A DNA stretch of 64,000 nt, from positions 13,112,613 to 13,176,612 of the forward strand of contig NC_012875.2 in the NCBI RefSeq assembly GCF_000003195.3. The letters are read 5' to 3'. This DNA comes from Sorghum bicolor (lineage: Eukaryota; Streptophyta; Magnoliopsida; Poales; Poaceae). The notes beneath the pieces were generated by a model. It worked only from the letters and a program-made list of their open reading frames with translations, was not told where the DNA came from and searched no databases. Both the position numbers and the translations under genes were made by a program. This document shows, piece by piece, positions 45,996-59,258 of the stretch (positions are counted from its first letter, which is position 1; every line of letters starts with the position of its first letter).

Positions 45996-48900
45996 TGAAA
46001 CGACCTAGATTTTTCCAAAAAGGGAAAAATCCACAGATTCAAATTACAATGTGATAATTCAAAAATTGAACCATCTCATTATCATATATGAGCTGTTATC
46101 ATAGTCATACATCGTGAGAAACAAAATTACAACACATTTACTTTACAACTCTTGGTCAACAAGCCTATTACATCGTTTTTCTAGCGGAAACACACACGGG
46201 TCTTTATCAGGGTCGATGTACGTGTCAGCGGTGAAGGCTCCTCCTTCACGGGCAATCATCACAGCCAGCGTAGTTTATCAGCGGGCGTAGTCTTCATCTT
46301 TGAACCAAACTTGAGCGCAGGAGCGAGACCACCTAATCCTTCTATTCTCCGTAGTTATCGTCATGGACCACGTTCAAAACCTGCTAAACAACTTTCAGTA
46401 TGATTTGTACTGGCCACTGGCTCCCACCCTATGCTTTTGTGTAAGCTTTGTGGTAAGTGGAATGCAAAAGGTAGATCAAGAGGCCTATATATATGGCTGT
46501 AGTTTTTCCTATGCAAGTTCGTCAATATTTAATAATAATAATTCATCAAATTTTATTTCATCTCATCCACACATCCATCCATCCATCCATCCCATCACAC
46601 ACATCTCACCACACTCTCACTCTCTAGGTGGCAAGTACGACTCCCTCTCGTGCCTTGCCTCAATGGCCAACGCCGGATCCAACACAAACCCAGGGGAAGG
46701 TAGAAAGGACTTCTCTCTCTAGTCAAGTGAAGCTGTACTTAGGAAAGGTCCATAGCTGACGAATCGGCGTATGTATCGATCGATCAACCAAACTCTGCAG
46801 AGGTTTGCACTAACCACAAGATCACCATCATCGACGAAGGCCCTCGTCTAGGCTGATTCCGGGCTGCCTTCCAACTAAACACGATGCCACCCTACCACTC
46901 AGAACTGGGACCATACCGGAGTACCACCGGTACGCTGAGACTGTGAGACGTAGTACCGAGCCCCAAAGGTCACTACGCTGTCTTAGGAGGGTGTGGGTCC
47001 TCATGCCCGTACCTCCTTACACTATCTGCTAACAACCTAGTAGTAGTGGCACCGCCCTAGCTGGTCGTACATCTGTCTCCTCCCCATAAGAGCGAGTGGG
47101 GTGCAAGGCTTCCTAAGACCCGGTCCACAGAACATATCAGTCCTTAGGGTGACCAAACAGGACATCTTCACATGGGGCCAACCGATGCACCGCTCGACGG
47201 GACATCCGGTTACCCCGTGCTAAACATCACCTCCCATCCTGGTGCTTCGTCCCACGAAGACACTCCACTCCGGGACCTCTCCCTGTCACATGTACCCGCC
47301 ATAGGTATCTCTCATGGAGAACGCCCAGGTAGCGTTCCCCGGCAAGACTTGTCCCAAGACTCGTCGTAGATCCTGCTCGGTCAATTCAAACCTCACCACA
47401 AACCCAAGACACACGCCGAGATCTCCCCAAATCCATTACCATCTCATTATCCATTTATTGGCACCACGTGCCTTATCTACTCACATACAATCCTCCACAA
47501 TGCATCATATCGCAGATATAATGCGTAGTAGAAGCAGTAGCAAGTGGTATGCAAGCATCTAGGCTAACAGCGAGTGTGCGAGGGTTATAGGTTGCAACAA
47601 GGCAATGGCTCACAAGCATTTCTACCATGCAACCTATCACAGTTCATTTGCATAAAAGTAAAGCACTAGCATCTACATTATTGCATGTCTAATAGGATTC
47701 TACGAGGTTGGGTGGGACGTGGCACCTGTTGAATGACATTTCCAAGATCCACAGTGCACTTGTAGTCATTCTCATCCAAGGTCTTTCTTCTATCTGCATG
47801 TCCTTTCTCCAATAGGTCCCGATCCGATCAACGCAATTCTCGAAGCAACTACCTCGAAAGCGACAAACAAGACGAACAATCAGACCACTAGACCTAGAAA
47901 GACTGCGAAGGGAGGCGACAGAACACCAAAGAACAACTACCTAAAGGAGCACCGAAAGGATAATGACTTAGCCCTCTCGAAGGATGTCCGATCCCTAGGC
48001 TAAAAGGAAATAGGAATGGCTGTTCACTTAGTACAAGTCAGAGTCTTAGCCTAGCTGTTACTTCCCGGGTCAACTGGGTCAACCTATACGGCTTTAATAA
48101 ATGGCTTAGACTCTAACTCATTCTAAGCAAACACCACACCTTACAGTCTTTCGATCCGAGTGTCAAAGAGATCGACGGGAATCGAAAAGACTACGAGCAC
48201 GAGAAGTTCCGGTCTCTCTCAATCCATACGCCATTGTAGTTGGCGAGAGCCAAGAGAGGGTGGAACAAGGAGAGAAGAAAAGGGAAGTGGTCTACTCCTT
48301 CCAATCCACTCGCCATGGTAAGAGACGGGGAAATCAGAAAGAGTGACGCACAAAGAACACAAGTGCTCAAACTACTTGTAGGGTACCACAACCTAGGTGC
48401 ACTAAATGCACTAAGACATCACTAAGGTTCTTAGCGGTGCGGTTGTCACCACGAGAACCAAAGAAATGCTACAGTCGATATAGGTACAAGCATACAAGAG
48501 TTTTAACACGAAGAACCAAAAAGGCGGGAAAAGACACGGGATTCACCTTCCTTTGATCATCTCACCATAGCAACGGTGGGAATCGTAGAAATGGAATCAA
48601 AACACCAAGCAAGCGAAGGGGCAATCCCACATCTTACTGGATCAACGGGGATTGAGAACAATAGAGAAGAAGAATGATGGAGTCCATGTTCTTTCGACCC
48701 AACTCATCATGGAACGAACGACGGTTGGATAAAAAGTGATACGACCCCACAATCCAACCCTACTCGTAGGGTACCACGACTGTGCAACTAAATCGGCACG
48801 AGGCTATTCCTCAGGCCCGTAGTGATGCGGTTGTCACCACTAGGTCCGAGGGAATGCTCTAGTCAGGATGGTACAAACATACGAGGTGGTTAGGATAAAC

Positions 48901-51554
48901 ACTCGATAAATGGGGTAAAGCCCGATGGTCATGGCAAGGTGGACTTGCGACCATGAGCTTCACCTAACGAGTTGGCCTCCGACAATTCCACGAAGGTTGT
49001 CCCCTAATTCGTATCCCACTAGACTAAGTCACATAGGCCTCGAGTGTGCGAGTGAGAACCGCGTCGATAACGACATCAAGTCCATGGTGACCACGTCTGA
49101 GGGACGGGAACAAGTGCTATCAACCGTGGCACGACGGAGTCAACTAAACAGGGGGAAACGAGTGATGCTCGACATCACGATCACGGCAGGACGTACCCAT
49201 GATCGAAATGATCAAACGTACTACGATTTCCCCGACCGGCTCGAAGGCACGGTCCACAGACGACAGCACACACACACACTCAAGAACCAACGCACAAAGA
49301 ACCACATTGCCACGACCAACACAAAGGCAAAATGGAGTAGCACATTTCCATAGCGACCAACAGAGATAGATAAACAGATGGATAAATAGACCGGCACGAA
49401 GCCACGGCACATGCATAGGATAGATAGATCATGTGAAAGGTGTACGACATGTATGAACGATGATAGAAAGATGTACAAAAGCAAAAGGGGTTTTTCGTCG
49501 GCGTCGACTAGGGTTCGACCTTGGTGGCGAGGATGGCGGAGGGCTTCTACAGCTTGGTCCCGGCTTGCTGCAGGTGGCCGGGGTGCATCTGTCGTGTTCA
49601 GTTGGTGCTGCAGCAATGGAAAAGGCACGGCCTTGGTCGGCAACGAGGTAGGCTTGGTGTCGCGGCTCTGTGGAAGGCGCAACAAGTCCATGGCCTCCCT
49701 GACAGCAGTAAAACACGGCACGAAGGCCGGTCTCAGCAAGGACAGTGGCAATATTAACGATAAGGTGGAAAAGGACAGAGCTTGGACATTGGTGGCTTAC
49801 CCAGCAGCAGTGGAGCAGAGCTCGACAAGGTGACATTGTGCTCACAGCGTGACGTGAAGGTGGTCCTGGCTGGCGCGACGGATGGCGGTGGCAGAGGAGG
49901 TCGCACACAGCCCTAGGCTTGGGGGCGAGGCCGTGGGCAACGTCGCAGGGTGGCGCAGACCGGCGTCAGGGTCGGGGTCATGGTGGTCGGCTCGGTGAGG
50001 TCGTGGACAGGAGCTCGACGCGGCGGGCGGCTCCGGTGCACGAGCAGGAGGGAGCTCGTGGTGCTGGCTCAGCTCGACGTCGCGGACAACGACAAGGCTC
50101 ATGCGCGTCGTCGTGGTGGATGGGGCCAGGTCGATGTCGCAGCCTCAGTGCGACGCGGTGAACTCCATCGGGGCAGTGCAGGTTGGGGTCCAGGGTGAGG
50201 TCGGCGATGTCGCGGTACAGGTCGAGGACGCATGGCGGTGGAGGAGCACGACAGCGCCGATCCTGGAAGGGCTCAACAGAGTAGGGCTCTCCGAAGTCAA
50301 CGTTGCAGTCGTGGAGGATGTCGGGGCCTCGATGGCATGGCAAAGCTCCGGGGCGTGGCCGAGGCGAGGGCGAGGCGTGGCGTGGCCACGGCATCACGAT
50401 GGAGCTTGGCGAAGAGGGAGCACTCGTCGCGACGTCGCTCATGGACGTGGCGACCGTGGCGTGCCCGCGGTCTGATGGCGTCGTCGCGGTGGCTGGGGCA
50501 CGTCGAGGAGCATCGGTTCGGCATGGTGACCGCGCGGTCGCAGAGGGAGCGTTGGTGGCGGCTTGGGAAAGGTGGAGAAGGGGATGGCGGTTCTGTGGGC
50601 AAGGGAGTATGCGGCTGTGGCTTTTATGGCGCGACGAGCTAGGGTTCAGGGGGTAGGGCGTCCATCCTCGGCGTCCGTGTCCACAGCGGGACACGCGGCG
50701 TGAATCGCGGGTACGCACATCGAGGGGAGAGGGCAGGCGCGCGGGTGCGGGGGTGCTCGGGCGCGGGCGCTCGTGGCCTTGCCACCGAGCAATGGCAGCG
50801 GCTGTCCTCCAGGGGCTGGGGCACGCAACTTAGGGTTAGGCGCTGGGTCACGGGCCTGAGTGGGATGGAGAGCAGGCCAGCTGGGAAGGGAAGCGGGTGC
50901 GCGCGGCTAGGGTTGGCCAGGGAGGGAGCGTGGCGTCCTGGGCCTAGCAGGCCGGTCGAGGAGGCAGGGAGCTGGCTGGGCTTGTCGTGGCGAGCTGGGC
51001 CGAGGTGGTGACGGACAGGGGCTGGGCCGGACGCAGGGGGCAGAGGGGGAAGGGATGGAGCCCAAGAGAGAAATATTTTCCACTTTTGATTTAATGGATT
51101 TTGAGATAAAACCTAGAGAAGATTTAGATGGGATTCGACGAAAGATTTGAAGGGTATTTGCTAGTGGAGATTTGAGATGAGATCAAAGAGGGAGGGAGGT
51201 TTGAGAATGGAATTTTGAGAAGAGTTCAAAAAGATCCAAAGGAGTTTGAGACATACACCAATGAAAAAGGTTGAGAAGGGATTCGCTTCGCCTTTGAGAT
51301 AGGCGCAACGGAGATTCGGGAAGACTGTGCTACGGATTTGTGCACTCCAAAAGAAACTCAAAACCCTAAACAAGACCCAACTCAAGACGACCCACGATTA
51401 AGAGCACTCGTCTACAAAAAAATCTACATGAATGCAACGGTTTGTTAGCAGGTCAGGATCGAGTTAGATCTAGAAACTATATGCTTCACACAATTAGTGG
51501 AAAAAATTTAAAAAGCTCATATTTTTGGTTTTCGTAAAAATCTGGGATGTTACA
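45996..51554 (-). repeat. E3 right (5') LTR (5559 bp, uninterrupted)
   Basis: TGAAACGACCTAG...GGGATGTTACA. This copy shows the intact sequence at the E5 insertion site (49640-49650). Relative to the left LTR it lacks about 38 bp near 49815 and about 30 bp near 50885. It holds the same 388 bp-period internal duplication (about 48280-48900). Confidence 0.94.
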
Positions 51555-51559
51555 ATGTT
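51555..51559. repeat. E3 target-site duplication, right (ATGTT)
   Basis: Identical to 16359-16363. Confidence 0.95.
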
Positions 51560-53840
51560 CATAATTAAATAGCAAATGTCAAGGTAGCATAAATATTCCA
51601 ATAATCACATGATCAAGTGTAAGCATAATTAATTCATAGCATAAACGATAATCAAATGAACATAACAACTTAATAAGCTCATCGTCGTCGCAGCAAGAAC
51701 CCCCAAGGCCACTCATAACCGTGAGCACGACTAGTATACCAGTTTTAACACTCTACAGAGGTTGTACATCTTTACCCACGAGTCATGATTTACCCTTTCG
51801 CCCGAGGTTGCTAATCTCTTAACCCCCTTCCTAGGGAGGTCGGCAGGGATCACTATGAAGCCTTTCAAAAGTTCGTCTAACATGTTAGGGCCGCAAGGTT
51901 TCCTTTGCAAGCAGATATAGATACCCCCCTTCCGAATGGCACAATGACGTGCAGCCTATGCACATAGGGACAGGGGCTCGCACTATACCCATGTCGCCCC
52001 TCCGTCATTTCGGGTAACCTCTGACAAGCTAGAAAAGGTCTTCATACTGAGCTAAACCTAGAGCCATTATAGCCCTCATGGTAGCACTGTTGTCCCGGTG
52101 ATCACTTACAGACAAGATCTCATACAGTTATTTCTCATTATTTTATGTTCATTTCATAGCTATTAATCATCTTACAAGATCATGGATTATATCAAGCACT
52201 AGCACATCTACAACAAATGCATATCAAGTAGGTAGCAAGGAATCCAGGTAACAATCATCTATGATTTTGCTAAGGTCGACAAGGTGAAAGCATGCATATG
52301 ATATATGTGTAGTTATAAGTGAATAGGTAACAAGGATGATCCAAGTTATACTTGCCTTGATCAAAGCTCTCCTGAGCCTGCTGGTCTTCAAAAGCTTGGT
52401 CTTGATCACCAACGTACGGCTCACCGTGTATTCCCAAACATCAATCAACAACACGCAATCCAATGTAGACAGTCATACACAAAGCAAACAAGCTATAATT
52501 AGAACATTACACCAACAGTGAGAAATCAAAGATAAAATTTTATGAAAATATTCTACGCAGCGCTACGATCATACAAACGTAAAGTTCACGAAAATCAGAA
52601 TTAAAACGTGAAAGATATGAATTTTCTAAGATTTCCTATAGAGAAATAATTAATTAAATAGTATCAGGAAATTAAAAAGTTTCAAAACAGTAAACTAATA
52701 TTTCTAACATGTAGAGCATGTAAATACGAATCTAACAAAATTTGAATAGACAAAAACGGAGTTAAAATGAATATTTTATGAGCAAAATAATCCCAATGGC
52801 AAAACTGTAAATACTGGAAAGTGCATTTAGGTTTCAGCCGATAGGAATACGTTTTCAAAGTTGGGAAACACGTTTTACTCAGGCGCCTTGGGACCGCGGG
52901 TTGAATACTCAAATTCCTGGGGTCTCTTTAGCAAAATCTCCAGGCGAACCGGTCAGATCTAATCTCGGCCATCCACGATCGATCCGACGGCCGATGACGC
53001 GCAGGGGGGGGCGCAGGCGGCGGACCGGCCGGAGCAGTGGCGCTCACGGCGGCGCCATTGGGCCGGAGTTCGAGAAACTCCACTACGGTTTGCCAAACTC
53101 AAAACTGAGATCACGGGAACGAAGCGGAGATCGATGCGAGCTCACCTAACGTCTTTGCTCGGGCCGAGAGAGAAGCAGGGCGCGGATTTGCGGCGGCTCA
53201 CTTCGGCGGAATCCCGAGCTCCAAGTCGGGCGTCTAGGGCTAGGGTTTTTTGGGGTTTTTGCGGTGCGGTGAAAGAACGGAAGGAGGGCGACCTAGGGAC
53301 CTTTATAGAGCTCAGAAAAGCAGGATATCCCATGATTTTCGGGATCGGTTCGGCCCGGTGGAGGTGTCCGCCTCGGTTACGAATCGGGGAAGAAGAAGGC
53401 TATGGCACTGACAGGTGGGGCCAGAGCGGCAGAGAGAGAAAGGGACGGGGCCTGGCTGCCAGAGAGGAAGGGGAGGTGAGGGTGCGTGCGCGGCCGGCCT
53501 GGTTGCTGGGTTGAGGGGAGGGCAGCTGGGCCACGTTAGCGGGCCGGGGGAGGAGGAGGCGCGGGGGGGGGTGTTAGCTGGGCTTTGGCCTGGTTCTAGG
53601 GAGCTGTCTCCCCTTTGTCTTTTTATTTTTATTTTTCAATTCTTTTTCCAAAAGTGCTTTTGAGCAAGAACAATTAAAACAAAAACAGAACAACAGCACA
53701 AAAACAATCAAGTTTACCTAACTTATGATAAATTTTATTTTCTGCAAAAATTATTTATTCACTAAATTAAATGCTCACAAAAATACCTAAATAAATCAAA
53801 TTAAATCCTATTATTTGAAAATCAAATTTTGGGTGTTACA
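51560..53840 (-). repeat. E2 3' LTR, main piece
   Basis: It continues the LTR broken at 16363 and ends GGGTGTTACA, the reverse complement of the TGTAACACCC start. The GC-rich part (52930-53600) corresponds to 7400-8000 of E1 but is diverged or replaced in places. Confidence 0.92.
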
Positions 53841-53856
53841 AACTCTACCCCCTTAA
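53841..53856 (-). other. E2 polypurine tract
   Basis: On the - strand TTAAGGGGGTAGAGTT precedes the LTR start, as in E1. Confidence 0.88.
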
Positions 53857-53886
53857 AAGAATCTCGTCCTCGAGATTGAAAGGTGC

Positions 53887-55326
53887 TTACTCAAACAAGT
53901 ATGAGTATGATTTCCTCAGATCATCCTCTCTTTCCCAAGTTGCCTCTGCTTCCGAATACTGATTCCACTACGCTTTGCACATTCTGATGACCCGACTTCT
54001 GGTGACTCTCTCAGCTGTCTCCAATATTCTGACCGAATACTCTTCATAAGTGAGATCACCTTTAACAGAAAGCTCTTCCAATGGTATTTGCTCCTCAAGT
54101 AGACGCAAACACTTCTTAAGTTGTGACACATGGAACACATCATGCACACCAGATAAGCTTTCAGACAATTCTAACTAGTATGCTACTTCTCCACGCCTTT
54201 CTAATACTTTAAACGGACCACATACCTTGGAGCTAGCTTTCCCTTCATATTAAACCTCTTTACACTCCTCATTGGTGATACTTTCACGTAGACATAATCA
54301 CCCACTTGAAAAACCAGCTCTCTCCTACGTGTATGTGCATAGCTTTTCTGACGAGATTGAGCAACTCTCAAGTTATCCTGAATAGCCCGCACCTGTTGCT
54401 CTGCATGTCTAAGCACATCTATACCAAACATCTATGTTTCCCCTATCTGATTCCAAAACAAAGGTTTCCTACACTTACGACCATACAGTGCCTCGAATGG
54501 TGCCATCTTAAGACTTTGTTGATAGCTATTGTTGTAGGAGAATTCTGGATATGGCAGACTCTTGTCCCAACTAGTCCCATACTGCAAAGCACAGGCTCTC
54601 AACATATCCTCCAATATCTGATTGATCCTCTCAGTCTGTCCATCTGTCTGTGGATGATACGCTGTACTAAAATTCAACTTTGTTCCCAAAGAATCATGCA
54701 CTGCTTTCCCCTATCTGACACAATCTTCTTAGGTACCCCATGCAAACAAACAATTCTTTCCATGTATAACTCTGCCAGTCGGTCTCCACTATATGATGTT
54801 TTGACAGGTATGAAATGTGCAACTTTGGTTAAACGATCCACTATCACCCATATTGAGTCATACCCTTTTTGTGTACGTGGTAATCCCACTATAAAATCCA
54901 TACCCACTTCTTCCCACTTCCATTCTGGAATCTTCATTGGTTGCAACAGTCTAGCTGGCCTCTGATGTTCAGCTTTCACTTGCTGACAAGTATCACACAA
55001 AGCAACATATTCAGCCACATCTCTCTTTAAGCCATACCACCAGTACTTCTATTTCAGATCTAGATACATCTTAGTGCTACCAGGATGAATGGAATATGCT
55101 GACTCATGAGCCTCTCTCAGAATCATATCACGAATAGCCTTCACTTCAGGAACACATATCCTTTTTCCAAACCACAGTACACCATTGTCATCTATTCTGA
55201 ATCCTGGTGCTTTGCCTAGTACCACATTCTGTGCTATCTCCTTTAGTTTATCATCTTCCAACTGTCCTTTCAATATCTCTTCCTCTAGAGTAGGAGTGAC
55301 CTCAACTTCCATAGCATTTACTACAA
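53887..55326 (-). pseudogene. pol: E2 integrase and chromodomain (broken)
   Basis: The frame emerges from the Helitron at 55326 with [18 protein letters not shown]. The HHCC finger is present but a CAG-to-TAG stop at 55049 splits it. The first catalytic Asp is intact (GMDFIVGLP), unlike in E1. A deletion of about 25 bp after VSDRG (near 54710) removes the residues behind the second Asp. The chromodomain has TAG in place of Gln at about 53966, directly next to the codon that is mutated in E1. Natural end at 53887. Confidence 0.87.
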
Positions 55327-55330
55327 CTAG

Positions 55331-55352
55331 TATAATGCCCGTGCTAACGCTA
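55331..55352 (-). other. Helitron 3' terminal hairpin
   Basis: The stem pairs CCGT/ACGG and GC/GC around a GTTA loop with one bulged A, about 8 bases before the CTAG end. This is the usual position for a Helitron termination hairpin. Confidence 0.75.
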
Positions 55353-56338
55353 CGGTGATACCAAATGTCAAACGACAAAAAATGATTTACTTGCACAATA
55401 CTTAGTTTCGAAAGATCTGGAACCAGCATTACTATGGGAGCACCTATCTCTTTGCCAAAGAGAGCTTTATTATCACAGATTCAACAATATCATTACAAAA
55501 CAAGACTCTTGACACACAAAAAAAGAATACTACATCTTTGACATTGACAAGACTCATGCATAAATTTATTTTGCTTCACTCCAAACTTCTCAATTCTTGA
55601 GCTTCGCAACAAGACTCGAGCATGCAGCAGCTTTTGTTTCTGCGTCTAACGAACCCCCTCCAAGCGTGCTACAGCTTCTGCTTCTCCAACTTCCCTACAA
55701 TGTCACACAAGATCACAGCACCTAGATAATTTTGGTTGCAAGTCTTTTCACCTCTTCCAAGTTTGGAAGATTTGGAATCAAAATTGCCTTAATGTGTTAC
55801 AATTCCTTCTAAGATTGAAGTTGGGCACATCTAATCTGAGCCATGGTGTTGACAGAAAAAATAAAATATATATATATAAAGAACAAACGCTTAATCTATG
55901 TTTAATCCATCTAGGCGCTAGGATTTGGAATCTTCTAGGACAGCAGCAAAGATGTTACCAGCTCTGCATCAATTGAATCCTCATATTACCAGCTCTGCAT
56001 CTCCATGGCGCTGCGCTTTGATTCGAGACGGCCAATTGTATTCAAAAGAAATGCACAATTCAGCAATGAAAATATGTCCTTAGGGTAAAAAATAACACTA
56101 AAAAAATTCCAGCTTGTAGGAATTGGTCTTCCATTCAGTTTCAGCCACTTAACAAATAGTGCAGTGGTATATGTAAGCTCAAGGATTTACCTATCTAATG
56201 CAAATAGAATACAAAAAGATGAGCACAAATGCATTGAGGGAGACAGAGGCCACTGGTTGAAGCACATTGAGTTGCTTATTTACCTCCTGAGGTGAGCACA
56301 ACAAGTAAGCTTTTAGAGTGGAGTTTTACTATTAAATC

Positions 56339-58823
56339 CTAGTGCCTGCAGCTCTCTTGACAAATCATAATCAGAAAAATGAAGATGCAAGCCATGTTAA
56401 TGGAAATGTTTTGTGCAAGCTCGAGATCCTGGCTTCTCATCATATACCTGAATATGTGAGCCATATTAAAACCTTTTGATTTCTCCGGCAAGAGTAAGTT
56501 GGTGCACAAAAGAGTCAAACCTTGTGAGAAGGAAGTTAGAGTTGTCAACGTGCGGCGTCCTGTGTTCCAAAGCTCCTCGTCGCTTAGCTGTGAGTTTGAA
56601 ACCATCCCTGGCCATATAACTTGCCTGTACTTAGGGAGACCTAGTTCAGCTCTCCCACCTCTAAAGTCACAGGCAGAATGTGCAGCCATATTCTGAAAAG
56701 TATAGGTCAATTTACAATGGTTTGGAGGAGAAATTCTTTCAAGAGCAGAAAGATACACTAACACCATCCAATATAATGCAGTAGTCCTGTCATCTACCTT
56801 ATCAAAATGGAGATGCAAAACTGCATATTTTACGACACAGGCATTGAAGATCTGCAGATGCAGCAATCCTGTAGTTGGCAGTGACACAATAGGTGAATAA
56901 GCAGATTATTGTTGAACAACTATCCTCATAGAGTAACCAAATCATTAAATCAAATAGTAGTTCATCGTATTAATAGAAAAATAAGAAATGAAACTAACTC
57001 AGTAGCTCATAAAGTGATCCACATCAAATATTTCTTAGAATAAGCTGCAGCCACAGAATAGATGTACTTCATCCTTGAAAGAGTAATACATGTAACCCCA
57101 TTTGGATGTAAAGTATTTTTCAAGTATTCGAGAAATACCCTGGTTTTACAAATATATTTTGTTTTTCAAAAGCTACTGAGTGTTTTTTTCTTGCCATGGC
57201 TAATTATCATACATGACATTCAGAAATCAATCTTCATTTTAGAAAGCAGAGGTGCACTCTGAAAAGGCTATATACAGAAAATTAAAAAATTGACTACCTC
57301 AAGACGGTTAGTTTCCCTCAAGCTGAACCATGACTGGGGCATTCAGGTTGAAAAAGATTAATGGTCACCTTCAGTTCAGCGAGGAATTTTTGAGATGCCT
57401 TTGTATCCATTTTCTTTATGGCAACTTTCATTGCAAAACCTAAGACAGTGACATGATTATGCTACTCTGAGTTGTTCCCAAATTACCTAGCTACACTACC
57501 GAAATGTAATTCAAGTGGGAATCCAATTACAGATACTGCAAAGGAATTGATTGAACAAACCCTTCCGTAATTCATAATTTCACACGATGAAATTAAATTG
57601 GGAATTGTACCCTCACCTTTCACTGGGACGAACATGATCCCCTTCAAGACAAATTTCTCTAACTCCAAAACCAGATAAATCTATAAGGGAGCTCCAAACA
57701 GAAAAGCTTAAATCTCTAACAACAATATGATATGCAGAGCCTAAATAGCTTAAATGTTGTGTGTGCCGGATAGTATTTGTAGAACCTAGCAAATGAGAGG
57801 ACTTTGAAGAACAACAAAAATAAATCACCTAGTAGGCCTTTGAGTGGATTAAAACATAGGCAAGTATCCTTCACCAGTATAGGCCCATTCACCTATATGA
57901 AGAACAGGATACAATTAGATTATAAAACTCATTGGATGTATATCTCAATATGTGAGCAATTAGATTTTAGAAACATGGAAGTACCTGAGATGCAGCCATT
58001 CGTGCTTTCTCTTTGGATATCCTCTAGCTCCCCTTGCAGTTTTGAAAAATGCCAAACTCAAATTTAATGTGCAAACAAATCTTGAGCTTTCATTTAACAG
58101 ATCCTAAGGGCATCATATGCACAAGAGAAACGAAACTCAAACAGAAGTTCACTTTGAATAATTCAAGTTTGTGTAACCTGGGGACACATCAAATGTTTTC
58201 CCCATTAAAGAAGATAGATTAACAGCTTTGTCTAAACTGCAAGCTAGCGATGACAGTAGATGGAACCATTGGTATAGAATCTATGCGATCAAAATGCACA
58301 GGCTTAAGGGTTAGGGATCAGTAAAGAAGAATAAGAGACTGCACTTTAGAAACTAAAACTGTGGCCACCAGGATTCTGCTATCATTGACACTCTGCAAAC
58401 TGTCAATGCCTTCATCACCAGCAACACGGTGCATATGGAAGCCGCCACCATTACAGCTTCTCAAAACAGCCATTGCTTCATCCAATTCATCAAAACCAAT
58501 AAAAGATGGATCAAAATTGGAGGATACTGGTAGTGATACGGACCTGAAGCGATGGCGGTGAGCGAGTGGCCGCACCTGAAGCCCACCACGTCCTCCACCG
58601 CGCCCTCAGACCACTACACCTCCCTGTACAGCAGCGCCGGCACCACCCACGGCTTGGGGTCCAAATCCTCCATGTAGACCCTCGTGTGCCCTCGCACTAT
58701 GCACGCTCCACAAGCCCTACGGCCGGATGCCGCCGTCGCCACCTCGCGAAACCCTACCCTGTGGCTGGGCGCCACCGCCGCCGCCGCAGCGCGAGCGCCA
58801 CTGGGGGCACCCGCCATGCCCAA
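56339..58823 (-). pseudogene. Captured host gene fragments inside the Helitron
   Basis: On the - strand a GC-rich first-exon-like segment (58614-58817) starts MAGAPSGARAAAAAVAPSH and reads on to RVYMEDLDPKPWVVPALLYREV before a stop. It is followed at 58370-58560 by FIGFDELDEAMAVLRSCNGG and DEGIDSLQSVNDSR, which look like a real exon. A third coding-like stretch lies at 56500-56700 (AELGLPKYRQVIWPGM). Long AT-rich, intron-like spacers separate them. I do not recognise the source gene(s); the order suggests the 5' end of one gene with introns, possibly more than one. Confidence 0.5.
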
Positions 58824-59258
58824 CCATATCAGCAGGGAGAGAGAGATATGTGCGCCATAGGAGGAGGCCGCGCCACCACATCGGGAGAGATAGAGGGTAG
58901 GGAGGGAGGGAGGGACACACGCACAGCTAGGGGAGAGGAGTCGTTTCTCGCTAGACCGGTTGTGCGACTGCGGGAGAGGGGGCGTCGGGGAGAGGGAGGG
59001 TCGCGCATGGGGTGTGTGCGGGTGTGCGGGATGAGATGACGGGTGAGTGATGAGGTTTGATCCGAGGAATCTGGTCCATCAGATTTGAATGAGTAAGAGA
59101 AAGGATATGTGAGAGTGGATCTCGTCCCTTTATTTTAAAGATCGGCAGGTTTTAAGTGTATTTTTTTGGGTGCACTTAGGAAAGTTAATGACTGTAGTAG
59201 TAAGTTATGGGGTGCATTTAGCTAAGTTAACAACTGGTGGATTATATAGTAGTGGAGA

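Larger units (their letters stand above)
16364..51554 (-). mobile_element. E3: large non-coding LTR element (LARD-like)
   Basis: Two long LTRs (about 5.62 and 5.56 kb) flank an interior of only 1.75 kb. The LTR ends are TGAAACG...GTTACA on the + strand, so the element reads TGTAACATCC...CGTTTCA on the - strand. The duplication ATGTT is perfect (16359-16363 and 51555-51559). The primer site is initiator tRNA-Met type, and the polypurine tract follows a GGGGACGAGATTC motif like that of chromoviruses. I find no gag or pol motif, so mobility would need proteins supplied in trans. E5 is nested in the left LTR. Confidence 0.93.
55327..59258 (-). mobile_element. Non-autonomous Helitron (3.9 kb) in E2 pol
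   Basis: On the - strand it begins TCTCCACTACTATATAAT at 59258, which fits the maize-type 5' terminus (TCTMTAYTA-like). It ends ...CACGGGCATTATACTAG at 55327, with the CTAG terminus. Just before the end, CCGT-A-GC-GTTA-GC-ACGG forms the expected hairpin. The insertion is exactly between A (55326) and T (59259) of the pol sequence, with no duplication. No Rep/helicase frame is present. The cargo looks like host gene fragments. Confidence 0.88.

Noticed and set aside
53142..53663. GC-rich frames in the E2 LTR that might be a promoter-proximal gene
   Set aside because: Corresponds to the GC-rich leader part of the LTR in E1 (7400-8000); frames not shared.
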